From assembly GCA_003538495.1 (NCBI GenBank), contig DPSD01000427.1:1-5979 (forward strand): 5,979 nucleotides of DNA, read 5' to 3'. Position numbers and translations under genes: made by a program. This document shows positions 1-5,313 of this stretch, piece after piece (positions within the stretch are counted from its first letter, which is position 1; each line of letters opens with the position of its first letter). Source of the stretch: Accumulibacter sp. Its GTDB lineage: Bacteria; Pseudomonadota; Gammaproteobacteria; Burkholderiales; Rhodocyclaceae. The notes beneath the pieces were generated by a model. That model had not been told where the DNA came from. It did no database searches and saw only the letters and a list, made by a program, of their open reading frames with translations.

Positions 1-418
1 GCCTGGTCGATCACGTGGTTGTTGGTCAGGATGTATGTCTTGTCGGACAGCAAGCCATCCTTCGCGGAAAAGACGAAACCGGAGCCCTGGCCGATCGCCC
101 GTCGTTCGCCGTGGGGGGGGTGTCGTGCTTGGGCATCCGCGGCATACCGGGAAAGCGTTCGCCGAAAAACCGCTCGCAGAATTCGTTCTCGAAAGGCGAC
201 TGCTCACCGAACGGCGAGGAAAACCGGGAGATGGAAGACGGTCCCTTTCCTTCAACCTGAATGAACACCACCGCAGGTGACACCGAACGCGCTACCGCGG
301 CGAAGGCCTTGCCGGTCTTGCGCAAGCTCTCGACGCCGCCGTCGAGCGCCTGGACAGGCGCCACCATGAGAAAGGACAACAGCAGCAAGCAGGTTCGTGC
401 GATTGAAGTGATTTTCAT
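1..418 (-). pseudogene. degP: DegP/HtrA-type periplasmic serine protease, N-terminal part, frameshifted and cut by window edge
   Basis: HtrA/Do proteases degrade and refold damaged proteins in the periplasm. I start it at the ATG at 418 because GGAG lies six bases upstream; the TTG at 430 overlaps that ribosome site. The first 24 residues form a signal peptide: Lys2 and Arg8, a hydrophobic core with CLLLLSFLMV, and a V-Q-A cleavage site. Next come the segment VARSVSPAVVFIQVEG, typical of the start of the protease domain, and a linker rich in F, E, P and R. The frame then breaks at eight G on the plus strand (113-120). In the other frame the family sequence continues with GQGSGFVFSAKDGLLSDK and TNNHVID, whose His (codon 15-17) is the catalytic-triad His. 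One extra G, or two fewer, would restore the frame. The Asp, Ser and PDZ domains would lie beyond the left edge. It lies on the same strand as the hsp20 genes, 241 bases after the last. The family is secure; whether the break is real is not. Confidence 0.85.
113..120. repeat. G8 homopolymer at the degP frame break
   Basis: Eight consecutive G on the plus strand (eight C in the coding sense) sit exactly where the protease frame switches. Upstream frame: D-T-P-P then T-A-N. With nine bases it would read D-T-P-P-H-G-E-R-R and join the conserved GQGSGFVF segment. Such a tract can be a slipped-strand phase-variation site or a base-calling error. Confidence 0.9.
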
Positions 419-607
419 CGTGATCTCCAATTCGGATGGCCACTATTCGTCGACCGTGATGGTCCTCAAGCACTGCGACACCGCCTTTGGCTGTTCGCAC
501 TGAAATGTGGCGCTCATGGAGGAAGCGCAATTGACATTAACCGTTTTGGGCCGCCGGGTCGCCCACTTGCATCACCTCCCTGGGGCTTCCTCGATTCTCT
601 TGAGCGA

Positions 608-640
608 GCCCGGCGGCTCTACACTATTGAGCCGTCGGGC
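608..640. terminator. GC-rich hairpin after the last hsp20 gene
   Basis: Arms 608-619 and 629-640 are 12 bases each and complementary except at one position, around a 9-base loop. The hairpin begins about 20 bases beyond the stop codon of the third hsp20 gene in the direction of transcription. No T-run follows on the minus strand, so it is not a textbook intrinsic terminator. It may instead stabilise the 3' end of the hsp20 mRNA or reduce read-through into degP. The fold is seen directly; its role is inferred. Confidence 0.5.
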
Positions 641-659
641 ACACGCGAGGCTCGAAGCG

Positions 660-1166
660 TCATTTGACGTCGATGCTCACCACCTTCGGCGCACCCGGCT
701 TGAGCTTGGGTAACTCCACACGGAGCACACCGTCCTTGTAGCTCGCCTGGGCCTGATCCGCATTGACCGGCACCCGCAAAGGCACTGCGCGACGGAAACT
801 GCCGTAGGCGCGCTGCATCACCCGCCATCGCCCTTCACTGGTCTCGCGCTCGAAGCGCTTTTCGCCGGTGACGACGAGACTGTCGTCATGGATCTGAATG
901 TCCAGATCCTCCTTGTCCATACCCGGAACTTCCAGACGAATCACCAGACGTTTATCATCTTCGAAAAGGTCGCCGCCGAGCATCGACCAGCCCATGGTCG
1001 GCAGATAGGCGCCATCGTCTACCTCGGCAGGCGCCGGCATGTTGGTCTTTTCGCCAGGGCTGAAACGCGTGAGTGCGCCGGCGGCGGACTGTCTGAGATG
1101 CCGCCAGCCTTCGGCCATGTTCTCCCAGAAACTGCCGAGATTTTCTTTCAGCGTATCCAGTTTCAT
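660..1166 (-). CDS. hsp20: small heat-shock protein Hsp20, 168 aa (thermotolerance-locus type)
   Basis: An ATP-independent holdase of the alpha-crystallin family, which binds unfolding cytoplasmic proteins and passes them to Clp or DnaK machines. The N-terminal arm of about 60 residues is unusually well defined, with FWENMAEGWRHL and LTRFSPGEK. The alpha-crystallin domain covers roughly residues 60-155, with LEVPGMDKEDLDIQI, the VTGEKRFER strand region, GSFRRAVPL and the signature DGVLRVELPK. A C-terminal V-S-I stands for the I-x-I oligomer motif. The ATG at 1166 is preceded by a strong GGAGGTG site. It is the last of three hsp20 genes, separated from the previous one by 62 bases that hold a perfect hairpin. 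From memory, the N-terminal arm resembles the Hsp20 next to ClpK/ClpG in transmissible thermotolerance loci. That assignment is recognition rather than alignment; no clp gene is in the window. Confidence 0.95.
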   Translation of the reverse strand: MKLDTLKENLGSFWENMAEGWRHLRQSAAGALTRFSPGEKTNMPAPAEVDDGAYLPTMGWSMLGGDLFEDDKRLVIRLEVPGMDKEDLDIQIHDDSLVVTGEKRFERETSEGRWRVMQRAYGSFRRAVPLRVPVNADQAQASYKDGVLRVELPKLKPGAPKVVSIDVK

Positions 1167-1198
1167 CTCTCACCTCCATAGTCCTTGAACGCCCTTGC

Positions 1199-1221
1199 AG
1201 GGGCGGCACTGCGCCGCCCCT
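1199..1221. other. perfect hairpin between the second and third hsp20 genes
   Basis: GGGGCGGC (1200-1207) and GCCGCCCC (1213-1220) pair perfectly around a 5-base loop, with one further A-T pair outside. It starts about 8 bases beyond the stop of the 126-aa hsp20 gene in the direction of transcription. There is no T-run, so it is more likely an mRNA-stabilising, processing or partial-attenuation element that sets the ratio of the two proteins than a full terminator. Confidence 0.6.
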
Positions 1222-1228
1222 TCAGCGC

Positions 1229-1609
1229 TCAGGCAACTCTGACCTCGATCTTCCGCGGCTGGGCGTGTGCGGCTTTCGGGATGCGCAGCTTGAGCACACC
1301 CTGGTTGAACTCGGCGCCGACTTTTTCGGTGTCCAGTTCCTTGGAAAGCGTGAACACCCGCCGATAACGCGGCAGGCTCACTTCGGCATGACTCGATTCC
1401 ATGCCTTCGGGTACGGCCAGCGTGATCTCGCCTTCGATCGTCAGGGTGTCGGCCTCGACTTGCAGGCCCAGGCCCTCCTTGGACACACCGGGCAGATCGG
1501 CGTAGAGCGTAATGCCGCCTGCGTCTTCAATTACGTCCACCGGCGGTAGCAGGGCGCTATCGTTGCGGCTGGTTTCGGCCTGTTTGGTAACAGCGGTGTT
1601 GTCGGTCAT
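1229..1609 (-). CDS. hsp20: small heat-shock protein Hsp20, 126 aa
   Basis: The second alpha-crystallin chaperone of the cluster and the shortest. A polar N-terminal arm of only about 22 residues precedes the domain, which begins at PPVDVIEDAGGITLYADLPG. It continues with VEADTLTIEGE, SLPRYRRVFTL and NQGVLKLRIPK, the usual signature. A C-terminal K-I-E-V gives the I-x-I/V contact motif. The ATG at 1609 has GGAG about eight bases upstream, immediately after the TAA of the preceding hsp20 gene. Only 11 bases separate the two genes, so they are almost certainly co-transcribed and probably translationally coupled. Short-armed Hsp20s usually form smaller or mixed oligomers; whether this one assembles with its neighbours cannot be seen from sequence. 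Confidence 0.95.
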   Translation of the reverse strand: MTDNTAVTKQAETSRNDSALLPPVDVIEDAGGITLYADLPGVSKEGLGLQVEADTLTIEGEITLAVPEGMESSHAEVSLPRYRRVFTLSKELDTEKVGAEFNQGVLKLRIPKAAHAQPRKIEVRVA

Positions 1610-1620
1610 CTTCGTTCTCC

Positions 1621-2052
1621 TTACTGAATGCTGATGCGCTGTGGTTGGGCAGCTTCCTTCCTGGGAATGGAGATATGCAGAACGCCGTCGCGATACCTGG
1701 CTTCCACCGCGGTCGCGTCAACGTCGTCAGGCAGGCTCACTATTCGGCGAAAGCGCCCGGTAAAACGTTCGTCGATATGCGCAGTGGCTTTATCCGGCAC
1801 GGCTTCCAACTTGCGCTCTCCGGCCACGGTAAGGACGCCTTTTTCGACGTGCACCTCAAGGGCTTCCGGGGCAATGCCTGGCGCGAAAGCGTAGATCTCG
1901 ACGGATTTCGGGGTGCTGCCGACGTTCATGGCCGGGAAGCCTCGGGTCAGGCCGCGAATGCTCGGAGAAATCTCGAAGTTCTGCTGCATTTCACGTTGCA
2001 GGCGATCCAGGTCCGCGAACAGGTCGCGGGGAAAAAACGAGCGATAGAGCAT
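1621..2052 (-). CDS. hsp20: small heat-shock protein Hsp20, 143 aa, first gene of the operon
   Basis: A cytoplasmic ATP-independent holdase. The N-terminal arm has MLYRSFFPRDLFADLDRLQ, an aromatic, amphipathic start typical of bacterial class A Hsp20s. The alpha-crystallin domain runs from about residue 40 to 133, with VEIYAFAPGIAPEALEVHV, KGVLTVAGER, FTGRFRRIVSLPDDVD and the signature YRDGVLHISIPRK. The end R-I-S-I is the I-x-I motif. I chose the ATG at 2052 because AGGAGG lies seven bases upstream. A longer frame from a GTG at 2103 is open but has no ribosome site and would swallow the leader. A sigma-32-like promoter lies about 60-85 bases upstream. The gene heads a leftward operon with the two other hsp20 genes. 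Confidence 0.96.
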   Translation of the reverse strand: MLYRSFFPRDLFADLDRLQREMQQNFEISPSIRGLTRGFPAMNVGSTPKSVEIYAFAPGIAPEALEVHVEKGVLTVAGERKLEAVPDKATAHIDERFTGRFRRIVSLPDDVDATAVEARYRDGVLHISIPRKEAAQPQRISIQ

Positions 2053-2112
2053 GTCGTAACCTCCTATAGCGTCAGTGACAGATGGCAGATGCGCCACCTT
2101 CACTTACACAAT

Positions 2113-2138
2113 CTATGTGCGACCCGGCGAACTTCAAG
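2113..2138 (-). promoter_or_regulatory. sigma-32-like heat-shock promoter of the hsp20 operon
   Basis: On the minus strand CTTGAAG (2138-2132) matches the sigma-32 -35 consensus CTTGAAA at six of seven bases. After an 11-base gap GCACATAG (2120-2113) is a moderate match to CCCCATNT, keeping the C-A-T core. Transcription would start near 2106, giving a leader of about 54 bases ending in the strong AGGAGG of the first hsp20 gene. Heat-shock control fits the genes. The -10 match is partial, so the promoter is likely but not certain. Confidence 0.55.
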
Positions 2139-2146
2139 GGCTTGAA
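2133..2146. promoter_or_regulatory. palindrome TTCAAG-GG-CTTGAA, back-to-back heat-shock -35 elements
   Basis: Perfect 6-base arms (2133-2138 and 2141-2146) around GG place a CTTGAA element on each strand. The leftward copy belongs to the hsp20 promoter. The rightward copy, CTTGAAT at 2141-2147, is followed after 13 bases by CCAAAAAT (2161-2168), a weak match to the sigma-32 -10, pointing at the Enzyme I-like gene. The same palindrome could also be a dimeric regulator site. Confidence 0.45.
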
Positions 2147-2222
2147 TTTCATTCGCCTGACCAAAAATTCTCTGCTGGTAGACGACGACGCAGGACATGG
2201 CGCACCGGGAAATCTTTACGCC

Positions 2223-2254
2223 GAACCGTGGTCGGTTCTTCTTGAAGGAAGAAC
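2223..2254 (+). other. two mutually exclusive hairpins in the leader of the Enzyme I-like gene
   Basis: GAACCG (2223-2228) pairs with CGGTTC (2233-2238) around TGGT. GTTCTTC (2235-2241) pairs with GAAGAAC (2248-2254) around a 6-base loop. The two stems share bases 2235-2238 and cannot form together. They lie 65-100 bases before the start codon. A switch is possible, but neither stem reaches the ribosome site at 2309-2315, so a regulatory role is speculative. Confidence 0.3.
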
Positions 2255-2308
2255 GGGTTTGTCGAGTAGAAGAGGCTCGATTCAGGCGAGCGATGATTAT
2301 TGTCAGTC

Positions 2309-2315
2309 AGGAGGG
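2309..2315 (+). promoter_or_regulatory. ribosome binding site that decides the start of the Enzyme I-like gene
   Basis: AGGAGGG lies four bases before the ATG at 2320. The frame is open further upstream to an ATG at 2197, but that start has only a weak AGGA-like site and would add 41 residues with no family match. The start codon itself sits inside the palindrome ATTCATGAAT (2316-2325). Confidence 0.8.
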
Positions 2316-2319
2316 ATTC

Positions 2320-4182
2320 ATGAATAGCACCGACAACGCCGAATCCGTCTCATCGATGCTCCTCGGTGAGGTGGCGTCCTCCGGTCTTGCCCGCGGGCGT
2401 GCCTTGCTCTGTGACTGTGCCAGGAAATCGACGCGTGCGCCCCGCAGGACGGTCAGCAAGGAGGAAGCGCGAAGAGAATTCGAGCGCTTCGACAGCGCGG
2501 TCCTGTCCGCAGAGGAAAAGCTGCAACAGGTGCAAGCGAAGGTCAGGGAGACCGTCGGCGATGCGGAGGCCGAGATTGTTGTAGTACAGATCATGCTGTT
2601 GCGCGACGCGCAGCTGCACGACGCGGTGCGCGAGCTGTGCCTCGAAAAACGGATGAATGTGGAAGCGGCGGTCGAACGGGCGATCAAGCAGTTAGTGACG
2701 TTTTTCACCAGCCTCGAAGACGGTTACTTTCGCGAGCGAGCCCACGACCTGCACGACGTCGGCAGACGCCTCCTCGACGAGCTGGACGCCGACGCGGGGT
2801 CACCCATCCCGGCCATTACCGAAGACTGCGTGATCGTCACCGGCGAGTTGCTCGCCTCGGTAGTAGCCCAGCTTGAAGGCCAGCGGGTACGTGCGCTGGT
2901 CGTCGAAAAGGGCGGTCTCACGGCGCACGCCACGATTCTTGCCCGCTCGCTCGGCATCCCGATGCTCGTGCATGTGTCGAAGGCCACGCGAAGAATCCGC
3001 AACGGCGACCTGCTGATCGTAGACGCCCTGGCCGGCCGGGTCTTTGTGAACCCCGAGCCGGCGATGCTCGGCAAGTACAATCGCCTGGAGGCTAGCCTGC
3101 AGATTCACAAGAGCGCTTTGAAGGACTTGATCGGCCTCCCGGCGATCACGTCCGATGGCGTGGAAATCAAGCTCTGTGCCAATATCGGCCAGACTGTCGA
3201 CGCGGTGGCTGCGGCGACCGTAAAAGCCGATGGGGTCGGACTCTACCGCACCGAGTTCGTCTTCCTGGTGCAGGATCATTTCCCTTCGGAAGACGAGCAA
3301 TACCGCTTCTACCGCACGACGGCCGAGCACTTGCAGCCGCGTGAAACGGTGATTCGCGTCCTCGATGTTGGCAGCGACAAACCGCTCAGCTACTTTCCGC
3401 TGCCGCGCGAGGCCAATCCGACGCTAGGTTGCCGGGGAATGCGGCTCTTGCTTGCCCACCCCGCGATTCTGCAGACTCAACTGCGGGCCATACTCCGCTT
3501 GAGCGCATCTCATCCGGTAGCCATTCTGCTGCCGATGCTCGACGGCCTGGACGACTTGCGCGCCGCCAAAGCGGCGATCGATACGGCGCAGGGCGAACTC
3601 GCGGCAAGCGGGCAGTCGTTTAATCCCAGAATTCCCGTCGGCGCGATGATCGAGACGCCGTCTGCCGCGGTCCTCATCGAGCGCCTGGCCGATGAGGTCG
3701 ATTTCTTCAGTGTCGGCAGCAATGATCTGGTGCAGTTCCTGCTCGCTGCTGACCGGATCAGTGAAGATGAGCATTCCACCTATGAGCCGCTGCATCCAGC
3801 GGTCATCCAGGTGCTGGCGACGCTGGCAACGTCCGCAGGACGCAAGGGCAAACCGATTTCGCTGTGCGGAGAAATCGCCAGCGACCCGTTTTATACGAAA
3901 CTCCTGATCGGCCTGGGATTTCGCAGCCTCAGCGTCAGTCCAAACCGCATTCTCGACGTCAAGCACGCAATTCGCTCGACGAGCGTGAGAGACGCCGAAG
4001 AACTGGCTGCTCGCATTCTGGCATTGAGCTCGACCCGCGATACCCGGGCCTGCATGTCCGAAGACTGGAGTCGCCACGGCCCGGTATCCTCGAACGAACT
4101 CGACAGCTCGACAGCTCGACAGCTCGTCAGCGGCGGACGCCGCGGCGCCCGTGACGCACAACGCTGCTTTGCAGCGCTTTGA
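2320..4182 (+). CDS. PEP-protein phosphotransferase, Enzyme I-like (PtsI/PtsP family), 620 aa
   Basis: The family moves phosphate from phosphoenolpyruvate to its own His and then to HPr or NPr. Domains are: N-terminal PEP-utiliser domain (about 12-135, opening with LGEVASSGLARGRALL), the swivelling phospho-His domain, and the C-terminal TIM barrel (about 260-585). Phospho-His is His203 in GGLTAHATILARSLGIP. PEP and metal residues are Arg310 (LYRTEF), Arg346 (RVLDVGSDK), Glu445 (MIETPSA), Asn468-Asp469 (SVGSNDLVQ), Arg479 and the acid-base Cys516 (LCGEIASDP). Every one is offset by exactly 14 from E. coli EI (189, 296, 332, 431, 454/455, 465, 502), so the enzyme looks active. Barrel wording (LVQFLLAADR, YEPLHPAV) recalls PtsP, but the GAF domain is absent. 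No HPr, NPr or EII gene is in the window. The end is odd: about 31 residues beyond the EI C-terminus, encoded over an 8-bp triple repeat. It is transcribed away from the hsp20 operon. The family is certain; the partner is unknown. Confidence 0.93.
   Translation: MNSTDNAESVSSMLLGEVASSGLARGRALLCDCARKSTRAPRRTVSKEEARREFERFDSAVLSAEEKLQQVQAKVRETVGDAEAEIVVVQIMLLRDAQLHDAVRELCLEKRMNVEAAVERAIKQLVTFFTSLEDGYFRERAHDLHDVGRRLLDELDADAGSPIPAITEDCVIVTGELLASVVAQLEGQRVRALVVEKGGLTAHATILARSLGIPMLVHVSKATRRIRNGDLLIVDALAGRVFVNPEPAMLGKYNRLEASLQIHKSALKDLIGLPAITSDGVEIKLCANIGQTVDAVAAATVKADGVGLYRTEFVFLVQDHFPSEDEQYRFYRTTAEHLQPRETVIRVLDVGSDKPLSYFPLPREANPTLGCRGMRLLLAHPAILQTQLRAILRLSASHPVAILLPMLDGLDDLRAAKAAIDTAQGELAASGQSFNPRIPVGAMIETPSAAVLIERLADEVDFFSVGSNDLVQFLLAADRISEDEHSTYEPLHPAVIQVLATLATSAGRKGKPISLCGEIASDPFYTKLLIGLGFRSLSVSPNRILDVKHAIRSTSVRDAEELAARILALSSTRDTRACMSEDWSRHGPVSSNELDSSTARQLVSGGRRGARDAQRCFAAL
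4101..4124 (+). repeat. three tandem copies of CGACAGCT in the 3' end of the Enzyme I-like gene
   Basis: Three exact 8-base units lie in the coding sequence, at the start of the unusual C-terminal tail. Because 8 is not a multiple of 3, copy number sets the downstream frame. Three copies, as here, end at 4182. Two copies would end at the TGA at 4152-4154, making a 4-base GTGA overlap with the acetyltransferase start at 4151. Four copies would fuse the frame into the acetyltransferase. Confidence 0.9.
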
Positions 4183-4438
4183 ACTACAGGCAGACGGCGC
4201 GCCACTCGCGTTTCTGAGCTACGTCCTCACCAGGGATCGCGTCGTGCTCGATCACACCTTCGTGCCGGAGGCGCTGCGCGGGCGTGGGATTGCGGCAGCA
4301 CTGACCCAGGCCGCATTGGACGATGCGCGTCAGTGAGGCCTGACCGTCATTCCGCATTGTTCATACCTTGCCGGGTTCGTCCAGCGCCATCCGGAATTCG
4401 CCCGTGTAGTCGGCCGGCGGGAAGGAAATGCGGAGTGA
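4151..4438 (+). pseudogene. YjdJ-type small GNAT acetyltransferase, interrupted by in-frame TGA
   Basis: Small GNAT proteins of the COG2388/YjdJ type are about 95 residues long and bind acetyl-CoA; their substrates are mostly unknown. The frame starts at a GTG (4151) with no clear ribosome site and overlaps the end of the Enzyme I-like gene by 32 bases. It reads FELQADGAPLAFLSYVL, then VLDHTFVPEALRGRGIAAAL, where L-R-G-R-G-I-A is the acetyl-CoA pyrophosphate loop, then ALDDARQ and a TGA at 4334-4336. The same frame continues for 33 codons with GLTVIPHCSYLAGFVQRHPEF to a TGA at 4436-4438. That is the normal C-terminal half, including the R-H-P-E signature, so a single substitution has cut an otherwise full-length 95-codon gene. 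No selenocysteine machinery is visible, so read-through is unlikely. A genuine 61-residue product would lack the last strands and is probably inactive. Confidence 0.75.
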
Positions 4439-4906
4439 AGGATCAGGCTTGGTGAGGGGCGCCATTGCCGATTTCGCAGTCGGGCGCAAGCGCATGATTC
4501 GACTGGTCCGGAGGCGACAGAATTGGCCCTCACTCTGCTTTCTGCTTTCCACCAAGCTGCCATTGAAAGGGTCAGCACAGCGAACGATGAGCGGCAACCT
4601 TGTGGCGGAGTAAGCGCAGCTCGAAGTCTGTTTTCGAGTGGCGGTTCTGCCCATGAAGCTACCGTTGCGCCTGTCGTGGGGCGACCGGGAGGAATGCGCC
4701 GCGGGCTGCAGTCAGAAAGCTCTCATCCAGCCTTTTTGATCGACCGGCAGCGCCCACCGCGAAGCTGTCGCTCCTTCGTGCAAAATCGCAATGCCGACGC
4801 CAATGGCCGCTGACGGGTCAGTGGTCCATTTCAACGTCGGGTTGTGGGGAAAATCGCCACCGGCAGCTCATGGCCGAGAACAGCCGTCAAAACTGACAAG
4901 AATGCG
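4439..4906. other. gene-free spacer of 468 bases
   Basis: Open frames here on both strands show no recognisable domain, no good ribosome site and no family motif. The only structure I see is a short stem CTCGAA/TTCGAG (4620-4625 with 4633-4638). No tRNA, transposase remnant or target-site duplication could be supported. It separates the stress genes from the toxin-antitoxin and putative defence genes and may be decayed sequence at an island boundary. Confidence 0.5.
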
Positions 4907-5313
4907 CTAAACCGAGCTTGCCTCGACAAACCAGGGTAGTCTGGATGCCTTCACATCGAAAGTCGCCGTCGTAGTGCACCCCATCCTCCGATTCCTGGCG
5001 CCGATCAAGCAATCCGAGAACCCAGCGGAATGGTCTTTCCAGACGAAAAACGCCTGCTCAACGGCAACCTCATCTTCCAACTCGAAATCCATGGAGTCCA
5101 GCAAGCCGGAAACAACCCCCCCTGTATCTGGGGCTTGGAAAAGCCATACCGACTGCGCAACACCCATTCCATTTCCTGGAGAACGAGCTGGCTCACGAAA
5201 ACGCGGCGGCTCGCCAGCACTTCTCGTTCAACAATCTTGTGCGCGATCTCGAACTGCTGGGCGTCGTCTCGAACGAGGAAGCGCACAAGAACGCTGGTGT
5301 CGATCCCGAACAT
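4907..5313 (-). pseudogene. vapC: VapC-type PIN-domain toxin, frameshifted
   Basis: VapC toxins are metal-dependent RNases with a PIN fold that cut tRNA or rRNA and are held inactive by the adjacent VapB. The N-terminal frame (from ATG 5313) has MFGIDTSVLVRFL with catalytic Asp5, then LVLQEMEWVLRSRYGFSK with Glu47. The C-terminal frame, ending at TAG 4907-4909, has DSMDFELEDEVAVEQA, then FSDCLIGARN with the third acidic residue and TTATFDVKASRLPWF with the fourth. The two halves lie in different frames and join at seven C on the plus strand (5116-5122). One extra base or two fewer restores a toxin of about 134 residues; two fewer gives the usual spacing before the G-L-L-D segment. Its ATG shares one base with the TGA of the antitoxin gene, the normal coupled layout. 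As written the toxin is truncated and lacks two acidic residues, so it is inactive unless the tract is misread or slips. Confidence 0.85.
5116..5122. repeat. C7 homopolymer at the vapC frame break
   Basis: Seven C on the plus strand (seven G in the coding sense) lie exactly where the two halves of the PIN toxin change frame. The location makes slippage, or a base-calling error, the simplest explanation for the frameshift. Confidence 0.88.

Noticed and set aside
252..530. 92-codon minus-strand frame overlapping the start of degP
   Set aside because: It is out of frame with the conserved signal peptide and protease segment, has no ribosome site and no motif.
531..559. TTGACA at 531 as a rightward -35 box
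   Set aside because: The position 17 bases downstream is CCGGGT, not a -10, and no gene follows on the plus strand.
537..572. Possible 11-residue leader peptide on the minus strand upstream of degP
   Set aside because: The GGGAGGTG-like site is too close to the ATG, and so short a frame occurs easily by chance.
2053..2103. N-terminal extension of the first hsp20 gene to a GTG at 2103
   Set aside because: The internal ATG at 2052 has an ideal AGGAGG site seven bases away and starts exactly where Hsp20 proteins start; the extension covers the leader and has no ribosome site.
2197..2319. 41-residue N-terminal extension of the Enzyme I-like protein
   Set aside because: It has only a weak ribosome site and no family match, whereas AGGAGGG precedes the ATG at 2320 and the domain starts shortly after it.
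3424..4161. 245-codon open frame on the minus strand inside the Enzyme I-like gene
   Set aside because: It is antisense to a strongly conserved coding sequence and shows no domain; it is a shadow caused by high GC.
4334..4336. TGA as a selenocysteine codon in the acetyltransferase
   Set aside because: The family does not use selenocysteine, the residue is not catalytic, and no SECIS-like hairpin is evident just after the codon.
4361..4654. 97-codon minus-strand frame in the spacer
   Set aside because: It overlaps the remnant of the acetyltransferase, has no recognisable motif and no supported start.
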